From assembly GCF_030373185.1 (NCBI RefSeq), contig NZ_JAUCZH010000006.1, positions 1 through 64,000 of the forward strand: a DNA stretch of 64,000 nt, written 5' to 3'. Under the pieces are notes generated by a model. It was not told where the DNA came from. It saw only the letters and a program-made list of their open reading frames with translations, and ran no database searches. Positions 7,180 to 16,175 of this stretch are shown one piece after another (the first letter of the stretch is position 1; every line of letters starts with the position of its first letter). The translations under genes and the position numbers were made by a program. The stretch comes from Tabrizicola sp. GTDB taxonomy: Bacteria > Pseudomonadota > Alphaproteobacteria > Rhodobacterales > Rhodobacteraceae.

Positions 7180-10016
7180 CAGCGGCCTCCTTCGCTTGGG
7201 TCAATGTCGAAGGCGCGGGTGTTCGCCGATTCCCCGGTGCGCAGCGCCAGACGCGACAACGATGCCAGCGCCAGCAGGATCGCGCCCAGCACGCAAAGGA
7301 AAACGCCCAGATCAAAGATCACGGCAGTCGCAAGCTCGAATTCCTCCAGCGGCCAGAGATGGACGTATTCAAAAGCCGAGGTCAGGAACGGCGCACCGAA
7401 GGCCCATGACCCCACCCCCGCCAGCGAGGCGATCAGCACGCCCCAGCCAATCAGGGCATGGTGGTCATAGCGCTGGCGCGCATGGCTCCAGACATAGCCC
7501 GAGGCCATGTATTGCATGAGGTAGGCGATGGCGAAGACAAGGCCGGACACAAACCCGCCGCCGGGCATGTTGTGGCCGCGCAGGTAGATGTAGACACCCA
7601 CCATCATCGCCATCGGCAACAGAAGGCGGGTGGATACGACCAGCATCATCGGGTGGCGGTCCCCAGCCTCTTTTTCGGGAACGAAGGTGGCAAGGCGGCG
7701 CGTCACGGACGGGCTGCGCAGCACGGTTTCCGAAAGGGCATAGATCACCAGCGCGGCGATCCCGAGGACGATGATCTCACCAAAGGTATCATAGCCGCGG
7801 AAGTCCACGATGATGGTGTTGACAGCGTTGGTCCCGCCCGCCCCCGGCTTGGACTGGGCGAGGTGGAAAGCGGAAATCGGGTCGAAGGCCGGGGCGCGGA
7901 TCATCATCGACCATGCAAGCCAGCCAACCCCGACCCCGGCAACCCCGGCAATCGCGGCATGACCAAGCCGGTGGGCCGGAGCGCTTTCGACCGGAGTGAC
8001 CTTGGGCAGGAAGTTCAGCGCAAGCAGCATCAAGAGGATCGTCACCACCTCGACCGAGATCTGGGTCAGCGCAAGGTCCGGGGCCGACAAAAGCGCAAAC
8101 ATCGGCGCGATCAGAAGGCCGACCACACCGATCAGCACCAGCGCGACCACCCGGTCGCGGTGGAAGAACGGGGCGGCAAGGGCCGCAACCATCATCACGA
8201 ACCAGACCGCAAGGACCACAGGTTCCACCGGCAAGAGATCACGCGTTCCCGCCAGATGGTCGCCGCCCCGGAAGGCCCAAAGCGACGCCGCCGCGATGGC
8301 GACCACCGCCACCCCTACTGCGCGGGAAAACGAGCCGTTGTGGACCAGTCCGGTCAACCCACGGGCAAGGGCGGCCAAGGGTTCGATCACGCCGTCGAAG
8401 ATGCGCTTTGCTTCCGGGCGGGGGGCGGCGTCCCACAAGGCGCGCAGGCGCGGGTAGGCGCCAAGCGCCATCAGGCCACCGCCAACCGCCGCGAGCGACA
8501 TCCAGAGCGCTGCCGCTTCAAGCCCGTGCCAATGGGTGATCTTTGACTGCACCGCCTCGCCGGTGACAGCGCTGGCCGCCGCGTCAACCAGCCAGGCGGC
8601 GGTGACCATGGGAAAGAGGCCGATCAGCAAGACCAGCACCACAAGGAAGGCTGGCGCGCCCCAAAGGCCGGGGCCGGGGTCATGCGGGGTATGGGGATAA
8701 TCGTCGCGCACCGGGCCAAGAAAGCCATGCGCAAGGAAGCGAAAGCTGTAGGCGACCGAAAACAGCGCGCCGATCGTGGCCAGAACGCCCATGGCCCAAG
8801 GGGTGATCCAGACGGTATGCGCGGCTTCCTCCAGCATGAGTTCCTTGGACAGGAACCCGTTCAGCGGCGGGATCCCCGCCATCGAAAGCGAGGCCAGAAG
8901 TGCTACGCCGAAGGTGATCGGCATCAGGTGGCGCAGACCTCCAAGGCGGCGAAGGTCGCGGGTATGCGCCTCATGGTCGACGATCCCGGCGGTCATGAAG
9001 AGGGCTGCCTTGAAGGTGGCATGGTTGATGATGTGGAAGACGGCAACGGTCGCGGCGGCCTTGGTGCCAAAGCCCAGAAGCATGGTGATCAGGCCAAGGT
9101 GGCTGACGGTGGAAAAGGCCAGAAGCGCCTTCAGGTCATCCTTGAAGAAGGCGATCTTGGCGGCCATGACCATGGTGATCAGGCCGGCGGTCGAGACGAT
9201 CCAGAACCATTCCGGCGTTCCCGCCAGCACCGGCCAGAGCCGCGCCATCAGAAACAGCCCCGCCTTCACCATGGTGGCGGAGTGGAGGTAGGCCGAAACC
9301 GGCGTCGGCGCGGCCATCGCATGCGGCAGCCAGAAGTGGAACGGGAACTGCGCCGACTTGGTGAAAGCGCCCAGCAGGATCAGGATCAGCGCAGGCAGAT
9401 ACCAGTCGGAGGCCTGGATCAGCTCCTTGTTGTCAAGGATCACGGTCAGGTCATAGCTGCCGACGATGCCGCCAAGGATCAGCATCCCGGCAATCAGCGC
9501 CAGCCCGCCGCCCCCGGTGACGGCCAGGGCCATCCGCGCGCCCTGCCGCCCCTCGGGCAGGTGCTTCCAGTAGCCGATGAGAAGGAAAGACGACAGCGAG
9601 GTCAGTTCCCAGAAGATCAGCAAAAGCAGGATGTTGTCGGAAAGGACAATCCCCACCATCGCGCCCTGAAAGAGCATGAGGTAGGTGTAGAACTGGCCCA
9701 TCGGGTCGGATTTCGCCAGATAGAAGCGGGCGTAGATGATGATCAGAAGGCCGATGCCAAGGATCATTCCGGCAAAGAGCAGACCAAGGCCGTCAAGAAA
9801 GAACGTTGCGTTCAGGCCAAGCGCCGGGAGCCATTCGATCCGGGTCTGGACCACATCACCCGCCAGCACCGTGGGCGCGTTCAGCGCCAGAAGGACCAGC
9901 GCCAGCAGAGTGACGGACCCGGTCACGGCAGCGCAGGCATCCCGCCCGGCGCGGATCATCAGGCCGGGCAAAAGCGCGCCCAGGAATGGCAGGGCCGCGA
10001 TCAGGGCTAAAGACAT
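7179..10016 (-). CDS. mrpA: Na+/H+ antiporter fused subunits A and B (MrpAB/PhaAB)
   Basis: 945 aa. The first ~500 residues are NuoL-like, with the helix 5 Glu in FWELTSLSSFLLIGYW, SAQFPFHFWLPHAMAAPTPVSAYL and MAGIPPLNGFLSKE. Middle helices are the MrpA-specific part (LLSAPDLALTQISVEVVTILLMLLAL). The last ~150 residues (from about 790) are a full MnhB domain with YLRGHNMPGGGFVSGL, so subunits A and B are fused as in group 2 (six-gene) Mrp operons. The complex exports Na+ (or K+ in Pha types) in exchange for H+ and supports alkali or salt tolerance. The first gene of the operon reads leftwards; 600 bp of non-coding sequence lies upstream. Confidence 0.96.
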   Translation of the reverse strand: MSLALIAALPFLGALLPGLMIRAGRDACAAVTGSVTLLALVLLALNAPTVLAGDVVQTRIEWLPALGLNATFFLDGLGLLFAGMILGIGLLIIIYARFYLAKSDPMGQFYTYLMLFQGAMVGIVLSDNILLLLIFWELTSLSSFLLIGYWKHLPEGRQGARMALAVTGGGGLALIAGMLILGGIVGSYDLTVILDNKELIQASDWYLPALILILLGAFTKSAQFPFHFWLPHAMAAPTPVSAYLHSATMVKAGLFLMARLWPVLAGTPEWFWIVSTAGLITMVMAAKIAFFKDDLKALLAFSTVSHLGLITMLLGFGTKAAATVAVFHIINHATFKAALFMTAGIVDHEAHTRDLRRLGGLRHLMPITFGVALLASLSMAGIPPLNGFLSKELMLEEAAHTVWITPWAMGVLATIGALFSVAYSFRFLAHGFLGPVRDDYPHTPHDPGPGLWGAPAFLVVLVLLIGLFPMVTAAWLVDAAASAVTGEAVQSKITHWHGLEAAALWMSLAAVGGGLMALGAYPRLRALWDAAPRPEAKRIFDGVIEPLAALARGLTGLVHNGSFSRAVGVAVVAIAAASLWAFRGGDHLAGTRDLLPVEPVVLAVWFVMMVAALAAPFFHRDRVVALVLIGVVGLLIAPMFALLSAPDLALTQISVEVVTILLMLLALNFLPKVTPVESAPAHRLGHAAIAGVAGVGVGWLAWSMMIRAPAFDPISAFHLAQSKPGAGGTNAVNTIIVDFRGYDTFGEIIVLGIAALVIYALSETVLRSPSVTRRLATFVPEKEAGDRHPMMLVVSTRLLLPMAMMVGVYIYLRGHNMPGGGFVSGLVFAIAYLMQYMASGYVWSHARQRYDHHALIGWGVLIASLAGVGSWAFGAPFLTSAFEYVHLWPLEEFELATAVIFDLGVFLCVLGAILLALASLSRLALRTGESANTRAFDIDPSEGGR

Positions 10017-10618
10017 GGGAAGGCGTTCCTCGTCGTGGCGTTGCGATCTTGGGCGATGCGCTCTGTGGCGCGGGCTTGCGTCGCGGCGGGTTTCCGGCGA
10101 TGTGGGGTTTCAGTCAAGCCTTTCAAGCCCCTCGCGCCCGGATTTCGCAAGGCTGTGCCGCCCACGGGGGCATCGAGCCCCCGCGTCCGGCGTTGCCACG
10201 GCACCGCCGCCAGAAGGGGGCAGGTTCCGGTCGCCAGGCCAATGGCTTCCCTCCCGATGTGCGCGGATAGTCTTCATCGGCTTCAACCACCCCCCTGGAC
10301 AAGGCCAGACATCCCGATCTGCAATGCCGCACTGTAGCGAGACCTGCAGGGGATAGGCAACCAGCCCGCGTCGATCAGGGGCGCTGTCGGACGCTCCGCG
10401 GGGAGTATTTTTGAAAAGAGCAAGTCATCCGGGCAGGTTCCGGCCAGGCGGCGGCTGCTCTCTTTTCAAATACTCCCGCCGGAGGCTTCCGACGCCACCA
10501 CCCGCACAAGGCGCGGGCGGCGCAACGCGCCCTTGCCGCCTGGCCCACTGGAGCCAAGCGGGCTTTGCCCGCGCAGGCGACCTGAAGACTTTGCCGCGGA
10601 ACGCGGCTCCGCTTGGTG
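10017..10618. other. Intergenic region between frcA 3' end and mrpAB
   Basis: No supported gene in about 600 bp; short open frames exist on both strands but none has a recognisable product or convincing ribosome site. The right half carries an inverted pair of family A repeats (10393-10486), which probably ends the frc transcript. The left half (10017-10390) should contain the mrp promoter on the minus strand; I could not identify convincing -35/-10 boxes. Confidence 0.6.
10393..10486. repeat. Inverted pair of family A repeats
   Basis: Copy 2 (10393-10424, plus) reads CTCCGCGGGGAG then TATTTTTGAAAAGAGCAA; copy 3 (10456-10486, minus) reads GCCTCCGGCGGGAGTATTTG followed by AAAAGAGAGCA. Being inverted with a 31 bp spacer, the two arms can pair into one long hairpin. 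It lies downstream of frcA, on the 3' side of that operon, so a role in transcript termination or 3'-end protection is plausible. Confidence 0.7.
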
Positions 10619-11395
10619 TCAGGCGGCTTCGGTCACGCCTTCGGGCAGTTTTGCCCCGGTCATGAAGGCCACCGCGTCCGACATCGAATAGTCTTGCGGC
10701 TTGATGACGCAAAGGCGCGACCCGAGGCGGTGGATATGGATGCGGTCGGCCACCTCGAAGACATGCGGCATGTTGTGGCTGATCAGGATGATCGGGATGC
10801 CGCGGGACCGGACATCGCGGATCAGTTCCAGCACGCGGCGGCTTTCCTTGACGCCGAGCGCTGCTGTCGGCTCGTCAAGGATCACCACCTTCGATCCGAA
10901 GGCGGCAGCGCGGGCCACGGCCACGCCTTGCCGTTGTCCGCCCGACAGGGTTTCCACCGCCTGGTTGATGTTCTGGATCGTCATCAGGCCAAGATCGTTC
11001 AGCTTCTGGCGCGCGAAAGCTTCCATCCGCGCGCGGTCCAGCTTGCGGAAAACCGACCCCATGATCCCGGGTTTGCGCAACTCCCGCCCCATGAACATGT
11101 TGTCAGCGATGGACAGCGCGGGCGACATGGCAAGGGTCTGGTACACCGTCTCGATCCCGGCCGCGCGGGCTTCGATCGGGGTCTTGAAGGCGATCTCGTT
11201 GCCTTCCAGCCAGATATGCCCCTCATCGGGTTGCACGGCGCCCGAGATGGCCTTGATCAGCGTCGATTTCCCCGCGCCGTTGTCGCCGATCACGGCAAGG
11301 ATCTCGCCGGGATAAAGCTCGAAGTCGCAGTTGTTGAGCGCGGTAACCTTGCCGTAGCGCTTGTAAAGCCCGCGCGCCTTGAGAATGGGTTCCAT
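10619..11395 (-). CDS. frcA: Sugar ABC transporter ATPase, FrcA-like
   Basis: 258 aa with a single nucleotide-binding domain, unlike the double-domain RbsA proteins (~500 aa); this short form is typical of FrcA. Walker A is GDNGAGKST, the signature is LSGGQRQGVAVARA and Walker B is VVILDEPTAAL, followed by the switch His in LISHNMPHV. It energises sugar import with FrcC. The ATG at 11395 overlaps the frcC stop (ATGA); the frame is open further upstream, but that is only the antisense of frcC's frame. An frcK-type kinase does not follow. Substrate is inferred from the resemblance of all three proteins to fructose/mannose/ribose FrcBCA systems. Confidence 0.85.
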   Translation of the reverse strand: MEPILKARGLYKRYGKVTALNNCDFELYPGEILAVIGDNGAGKSTLIKAISGAVQPDEGHIWLEGNEIAFKTPIEARAAGIETVYQTLAMSPALSIADNMFMGRELRKPGIMGSVFRKLDRARMEAFARQKLNDLGLMTIQNINQAVETLSGGQRQGVAVARAAAFGSKVVILDEPTAALGVKESRRVLELIRDVRSRGIPIILISHNMPHVFEVADRIHIHRLGSRLCVIKPQDYSMSDAVAFMTGAKLPEGVTEAA

Positions 11396-12471
11396 CAGCC
11401 AGACACCTTTCTGATCCACTGGTCCACGGCCACGGCAAAGATGATCAGCGCGCCGATAAGGAAGAAGGTCCATTGCGGGTCGGTGCCGACAAGGCGCAGA
11501 CCCATCTCGAAGACGCCGACGATCAGCGCCCCGAAGAACATGCCGACAATCGAGCCGCGCCCGCCGAAGAGCGAGATCCCCCCGATCACCACGGCGGTGA
11601 TCGACTGGATGTTGCCAAGCTGGCCGGTCGATGCGGTGGGCGATACCGAACCGAAGCGGCCGATCATTACCCAGCCCGCGATGGCGCAAAAGAGGCCAGC
11701 CAGCGCATAGACCTGGATCAGCACCTTTTGCGTCGGCACCCCGGCCAGTTCGGCGGCTTGCGGATCATCCCCGGTAGCATAGACATGCCTGCCCCATGCC
11801 GTATGGCGCAGGACGTAGGCCATGACGGCGACCAGCGCGATCATCAGGAAGACCGCGTAGAGAATCTTCACCCCGCCAGGCTGGATCGACCCGCCCCAAA
11901 GCTGAAGCGCGGGGGCTTGGGCTGAAATGTCGGATGACCGGATGGTTTCATTGCGTGAGAAAATGAAGTTCGATGCCAGAAGGATCTGCCATGTCCCCAG
12001 CGTGACGATGAAGGGCGGCAGTTTCAGCTTGGCGATCAGCACGCCGTTCACCGCCCCCATCGCTGTGCCAAGGGCAAGGCCGATGGCAATGGCCAGTTCC
12101 GCCGGAACACCGTAGCGGAAGGTGGCCTGCCCCATCAGAACCGACGAAAAGACCGCGATGGCCCCGACCGAAAGGTCGATGCCCGCTGTCAGGATCACAA
12201 GAGACTGGGCGCAGCCAAGGATGCCGACGATGGCGATCTGTTGCAGGATCGTCGAAAGCGTCGTGGCCTTGAAGAAATTCTCGGACAGGAAGCCGAAGAT
12301 GACCAATGCGACGATCAGGACGATCAGCGGCACCGCCGAGGGGGTCTGGTGCAGCCAGTGTTGCAGCTTCTTGAGCGCGCCTGTGTCCTCGTGGAACTCG
12401 GCTACCGCTTCGGTCGCGCCCTTCAGGCCCGCCTCATAGGTGCTTGAAACCGACTTTGCGTCATTGGTCAT
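11395..12471 (-). CDS. frcC: Sugar ABC transporter permease, FrcC-like
   Basis: 358 aa inner-membrane permease of the ribose/fructose (CUT2) class. A hydrophilic N-terminus of ~45 aa, unusual in RbsC but known in FrcC, precedes ~9 helices. Conserved motifs are QSLVILTAGIDLSVGAI and YATGDDPQAAELAGV, and the C-terminal AVAVDQWIRK. GGGGAAT lies upstream of the ATG at 12471. The gene is separated from frcB by 138 bp containing a strong hairpin, and its stop overlaps frcA. Confidence 0.88.
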   Translation of the reverse strand: MTNDAKSVSSTYEAGLKGATEAVAEFHEDTGALKKLQHWLHQTPSAVPLIVLIVALVIFGFLSENFFKATTLSTILQQIAIVGILGCAQSLVILTAGIDLSVGAIAVFSSVLMGQATFRYGVPAELAIAIGLALGTAMGAVNGVLIAKLKLPPFIVTLGTWQILLASNFIFSRNETIRSSDISAQAPALQLWGGSIQPGGVKILYAVFLMIALVAVMAYVLRHTAWGRHVYATGDDPQAAELAGVPTQKVLIQVYALAGLFCAIAGWVMIGRFGSVSPTASTGQLGNIQSITAVVIGGISLFGGRGSIVGMFFGALIVGVFEMGLRLVGTDPQWTFFLIGALIIFAVAVDQWIRKVSG

Positions 12472-12521
12472 GCGACAATTCCCCCCGGAAAGCGGCCCGC
12501 CCTTTGGGTGAGCCTTTATGC

Positions 12522-12547
12522 CAAGGGCGGCGCGATGGCCGCCCTTG
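12522..12547 (-). promoter_or_regulatory. Intercistronic stem-loop between frcB and frcC
   Basis: CAAGGGCGGC and GCCGCCCTTG form a perfect 10 bp GC-rich stem with a 6 nt loop. There is no T-run, so it is more likely a 3'-end stabiliser or attenuator of the frcB message than a full terminator. This would give more binding protein than permease, as is known for other binding-protein operons. Confidence 0.65.
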
Positions 12548-12609
12548 CCTGTCAGATTGTGCCTGTGTTGGCCTGCAAATCAACCGCGGCCTTCACCGGG
12601 TCGGGCTAA

Positions 12610-13635
12610 TCAGCCCCAGCACAGCTCCATGCCCTTGGCAGTGTCGATGGACTCGACGCCTGCTGCGGGCTTGTCGGTGATCAGGGCGACGCCGGTGTCG
12701 AAGAAGTCCTTGCCTTCGGTCGGGGCCGGGATGGTGCCATCCGCCGCGAACTGCGCAATCGCTTCGATGCCAAGCGAGGCCATCAGCAGCGGATACTGCT
12801 GCGAGGTGGCTCCGATCACGCCATCCTTCACGTCCGCCACGCCCGGGCAGCCACCGTCGACCGAAACGATCAGCACGCCTTCCTTGCCTGCGGCCTTCAG
12901 CGCCTCATAGGCACCGGCGGCGGAAGGTTCGTTGATCGTGTAGACGACGTTGATGTCAGGATCTTTCGCCAGAAGGGCTTCCATCGCCTTCAGGCCGCCT
13001 TCTTCGTTGCCGGCGGTGACTTCGTTGCCGACGATGCGCGGATCGGTTTCGTCGCCCCACTTGTTCGGGTCGGCCAGATCGATGCCGAAGCCTTGCAGGA
13101 AGCCCTGGTCGCGCAGGACGTCAACCGACGGCTGCGAGATGGCAAGGTCGAGAAGGGCGATCCTGGCGTTGGCGGCTTCTGCACCCAGCGTGGCCGAGGC
13201 CCACTGGCCGATCAGAAGACCGGCGCGGAAGTTGTCGGTGGCGAAGGTGGCGTCAGCCGCGTCGATCGGGTCAAGCGGGGTGTCAAGCGCGATGACCAGA
13301 ACACCGGCGTCGCGGGCGGCCTTGACCGAGTCGACGATGGCCTTGGTGTCCGAGGCGGTGAGCAGGATGCCCTTGGCACCGTCAGCCACGCAGGCCTCGA
13401 TCGCGGCAACCTGGCTTTCGTGGTCGCCGTCGATCTTGCCGGCGTAGGATTTCAGGGTCACACCCAGTTCGGCGGCCTTGGCCTCGGCGCCTTCCTTCAT
13501 CTTCACGAAGAAGGGGTTGGTGTCGGTCTTGGTGATCAGGCAGGCCGCGATGCCATGGCCGCCGGCAAAGACCGGAGCGGTGGACATGAGGGCGACAGAA
13601 GCCGCGCCGAGCAGGGCTTTGGTGGTGAATTTCAT
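12610..13635 (-). CDS. frcB: Sugar ABC transporter periplasmic binding protein, FrcB-like
   Basis: 341 aa, the usual FrcB length. A Sec signal peptide ([20 protein letters not shown], cleaved near VFAGG) precedes a periplasmic-binding fold of the ribose type: [60 protein letters not shown]. It captures the sugar in the periplasm for FrcC/FrcA. A perfect GGGAGGA precedes the ATG. First gene of frcBCA; a divergent ROK regulator starts 185 bp away. Confidence 0.9.
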   Translation of the reverse strand: MKFTTKALLGAASVALMSTAPVFAGGHGIAACLITKTDTNPFFVKMKEGAEAKAAELGVTLKSYAGKIDGDHESQVAAIEACVADGAKGILLTASDTKAIVDSVKAARDAGVLVIALDTPLDPIDAADATFATDNFRAGLLIGQWASATLGAEAANARIALLDLAISQPSVDVLRDQGFLQGFGIDLADPNKWGDETDPRIVGNEVTAGNEEGGLKAMEALLAKDPDINVVYTINEPSAAGAYEALKAAGKEGVLIVSVDGGCPGVADVKDGVIGATSQQYPLLMASLGIEAIAQFAADGTIPAPTEGKDFFDTGVALITDKPAAGVESIDTAKGMELCWG

Positions 13636-13753
13636 GGTAGTCCTCCCAAGGATCGGGGCAGCCTGGCCCCGGTATGTAAAACTGCGCGCAGTCTGGCAGT
13701 TTCGCTGCGCCGGGGATGAAGAAACCCGATTCCCTCTGCTACGTCAAGATAAT

Positions 13754-13770
13754 TAAATCACTCTGATTTA
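13754..13770. promoter_or_regulatory. Candidate ROK-regulator operator between frcB and frcR
   Basis: TAAATCA-CTC-TGATTTA is a perfect 7+7 inverted repeat in a short A/T-rich patch, midway between the two divergent starts. ROK repressors (NagC/Mlc class) bind AT-rich palindromes of this kind. A TTGACA at 13774-13779 could be a -35 element for the regulator gene, but no good -10 follows, so the promoter itself is uncertain. Confidence 0.55.
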
Positions 13771-13820
13771 TTATTGACAGATCGCCCGTTTGTTACGCAC
13801 TCTGCCGTCAGTTCCTGCCC

Positions 13821-15071
13821 ATGACCCTGAAGGCCGCACCGTTGAGATTGTTTGTGGACCCCTTGCCCGAAAGCCGAGCCGCGCCCGATGCGGCTGGGTT
13901 GCGTGGGTCCAATCAGTCGGGGATGCGGGCGCATAATGAGCGGCTGGTGCTTAGTCTGGTGCGCCAGAACGGGGCGCTTGCGAAATCCGACATCGCGCGG
14001 ATGACCGGGCTGTCGGCGCAGACCGTCAGCGTCATCATGCGCGCGCTTGAACAGGACGGGCTTTTGCTGCGTGGTGAACCGGTGCGGGGGCGGATCGGTC
14101 AGCCTTCGGTGCCGATGTCGCTGGACGCGGAGGGGGCATTCTTCTTTGGCCTGAAGATCGGTCGGCGGTCGGCGGATCTGGCGCTGGTGGATTTTCTGGG
14201 CCGGGTCCGGGGCGCGCGGCGGCGGGTCTACCGCTATCCGACCCCGGACGCGGTGATGGATTTTGTCGCCGAGGCGCTGCCGGTTCTGGCGGCCCAACTG
14301 CCCGCCAACCAGCGCGACCGTATCGGCGGGATGGGCGTGGCGATGCCGTTTCAGCTTTGGGCGTGGGTGCAGGACATTGGCGCCCCGCAATCGGAAATGG
14401 ACGCCTGGCGCGACCGCGACATTCAGGGCGAACTGACCGCGCTGGCGGGGATGCCAGTACATGTCCAGAACGACGCGACCGCCGCTTGCGGGGCCGAACT
14501 GGTGTTCGGGACCGGCGAGCGGCCGAAGGATTTCCTGTATTTCTACTTTGGCTATTTCATCGGCGGCGGGCTGGTGCTGAACGGCCAGCTTTTCACCGGG
14601 CGCGGCGGCAATGCCGCGGGGGTCGGCCCGATGCCGGTCCCGGGGCCGGACGGGCGGATGCACCGTCTGCTTTCGGTGGCCTCGATGTCTGTGCTGGCGG
14701 CGCGGATGGAGGCGGCGGGTCTGTCCTCTGACCAGCTTTGGGAACGCCCGGACCGTTGGGATGTGCCGGAACCGATCCTGTCGGCATGGCTGGACAGTGC
14801 CGCCGAAGGTCTGGCCAGCGCCGCGTTGAGTGCGGCGGCGCTTCTGGAGATCGAGGCGGTTCTGATCGACGGCTGGATGCCTGCCACGGTGCGGGCCGAG
14901 GTGGTGCGGCGGACTGAAGCCGCGCTTTACCGTCTGGATCTGTCGGGGGTTGAGCCGCCCGCAATCCGGGCGGGCAGCGTGGGTGCCGAAGCGCGCGCTT
15001 TGGGCGCGGCAGCGATTCCCTTGTCGCAGCGCTATCTGATGGACCAGAACGCCGCAGCGCGCGAGGGGTAA
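13821..15071 (+). CDS. ROK-family transcriptional regulator of the frc operon
   Basis: 416 aa. Residues ~35-85 form a winged helix-turn-helix (LVRQNGALAKSDIARMTGLSAQTVSVIMRALEQDGLL). Residues ~105-400 are the ROK sugar-kinase-like domain (HVQNDATAACGAE, FYFGYFIGGGLVLNGQLFTG). The usual ROK zinc motif of three cysteines is not visible. It is transcribed divergently from frcB, as expected for a local repressor that responds to the imported sugar. Its ribosome site is weak (CAGTTCCTGCCC before ATG), so the start could be somewhat downstream; the HTH begins well after it in either case. Confidence 0.85.
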   Translation: MTLKAAPLRLFVDPLPESRAAPDAAGLRGSNQSGMRAHNERLVLSLVRQNGALAKSDIARMTGLSAQTVSVIMRALEQDGLLLRGEPVRGRIGQPSVPMSLDAEGAFFFGLKIGRRSADLALVDFLGRVRGARRRVYRYPTPDAVMDFVAEALPVLAAQLPANQRDRIGGMGVAMPFQLWAWVQDIGAPQSEMDAWRDRDIQGELTALAGMPVHVQNDATAACGAELVFGTGERPKDFLYFYFGYFIGGGLVLNGQLFTGRGGNAAGVGPMPVPGPDGRMHRLLSVASMSVLAARMEAAGLSSDQLWERPDRWDVPEPILSAWLDSAAEGLASAALSAAALLEIEAVLIDGWMPATVRAEVVRRTEAALYRLDLSGVEPPAIRAGSVGAEARALGAAAIPLSQRYLMDQNAAAREG

Positions 15072-15082
15072 GGCCGCGCCTG

Positions 15083-15133
15083 TGGCTGGCCCCGGAGGGT
15101 TTCACACCCTCCGGACCTCCCGTGGGATATTTG
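15083..15133 (+). repeat. Dispersed intergenic repeat, family B, copy 1
   Basis: TGGCTGGC, then the hairpin CCGGAGGGT-TTCAC-ACCCTCCGG (15092-15114), then ACCTCCCGTGGGATATTTG. It sits just past the stop of the ROK gene and before the convergent EamA gene, so it can serve as a terminator. A second copy lies at 18038-18085. Confidence 0.7.
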
Positions 15134-15181
15134 TGCAGAGAGGAAGCGCAAGCTGATTTGAATTCCGGGCTTGGCGCTGGC

Positions 15182-16147
15182 TTAGCCCTGTGGAGTCATG
15201 GCCTTGCGTTGCCGGGCGCGCTCGATGCCCAGCTTGCGTTCACGCCAGATGATCAGGATGCCCGCCACCACGATCAGCGCAGCACCGGCCAGCATTGTCA
15301 GGGTCGGCACTTCGGCAAAGACAAAGTAGCCGATCCCCAGCGCAAACAGCATGGAAGCATAGTCGAAGGGTGCTACCAGCGAGGCATCGGCCTCGCGGTA
15401 GCTGGTGGTGAGCAGGATCTGGCCAAGCCCGCCAAGCAGCCCGGCGGTGACCAGAAGGGCGGTTTCCGTGGGCGTGGGCCAGACCCAGCCGAAGGGCAGG
15501 GTGACCAAGGACAGCACGGTGGCGGTCAGTGAGAAGTAAAAGACGATGGCGGCGGTCTTTTCGGTGTTCACCAGTTTGCGGACGAAAACCTGCGCAAGTG
15601 CCGCGAAGACCGCGCCGCCAAGGACCAGCATCGCGCCAAGGGCTTCGGCGGTGCCTGCGGCATCGGGCGAGATCGACAGGCGCGGGGCAAGGACGATCAG
15701 CACGCCGACCATGCCAAGGATGACGGCCGAGATCCGGAAGATGCGCACGTCCTCGCCCAGAAACATCGCGGCGAAGACGACGGTCAGAAGCGGGGCCGCG
15801 TAGCCGATTGCCGTGACCTCGGGCAGGGGCAGGTAGCCAAGACCGGCAAAGCCAAGCCCCATGGCCAGCGTGCCGACGACCCCGCGCCAGACATGGCCCA
15901 TCGGAGCATTTGCCTTCAGCCCGGTCGCAAGTTCGCGCCGCCAGATCAGCCAGACCACGATGACGGGGATGGCGAAGAACGACCGGAAGAATACAGCCTG
16001 ACCGGCCGGGACATGTGCCGCTGTTGCCTTGATCAGCGAGGCCATGACGATGAACACAAGGACGGACGCCAGCTTGAAGGCGATGCCGCGAAGGGGGCGC
16101 ATTGGAGGGTTCCGGTTTGGTTTCGGACTGGACGGGGTGACGCGCAT
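15182..16147 (-). CDS. EamA/DMT-family transporter
   Basis: 321 aa inner-membrane protein with ten predicted helices in two EamA repeats (about 20-150 and 170-310). Marks of the family are [20 protein letters not shown] near the start, [23 protein letters not shown] closing repeat 1 and [31 protein letters not shown] in repeat 2. Members export small metabolites; the substrate cannot be read. The start at 16147 (preceded by AGGGAAC) leaves 28 bp to the divergent adeC; the ATG at 16102 is an alternative. Confidence 0.85.
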   Translation of the reverse strand: MRVTPSSPKPNRNPPMRPLRGIAFKLASVLVFIVMASLIKATAAHVPAGQAVFFRSFFAIPVIVVWLIWRRELATGLKANAPMGHVWRGVVGTLAMGLGFAGLGYLPLPEVTAIGYAAPLLTVVFAAMFLGEDVRIFRISAVILGMVGVLIVLAPRLSISPDAAGTAEALGAMLVLGGAVFAALAQVFVRKLVNTEKTAAIVFYFSLTATVLSLVTLPFGWVWPTPTETALLVTAGLLGGLGQILLTTSYREADASLVAPFDYASMLFALGIGYFVFAEVPTLTMLAGAALIVVAGILIIWRERKLGIERARQRKAMTPQG

Positions 16148-16175
16148 AAGGTTCCCTATCCGAAAGGAGATTGCC

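Noticed and set aside
13774-13802. Full promoter for the ROK gene from TTGACA at 13774
   Set aside because: The position 17 bp downstream (GCACTC) does not resemble a -10 box.
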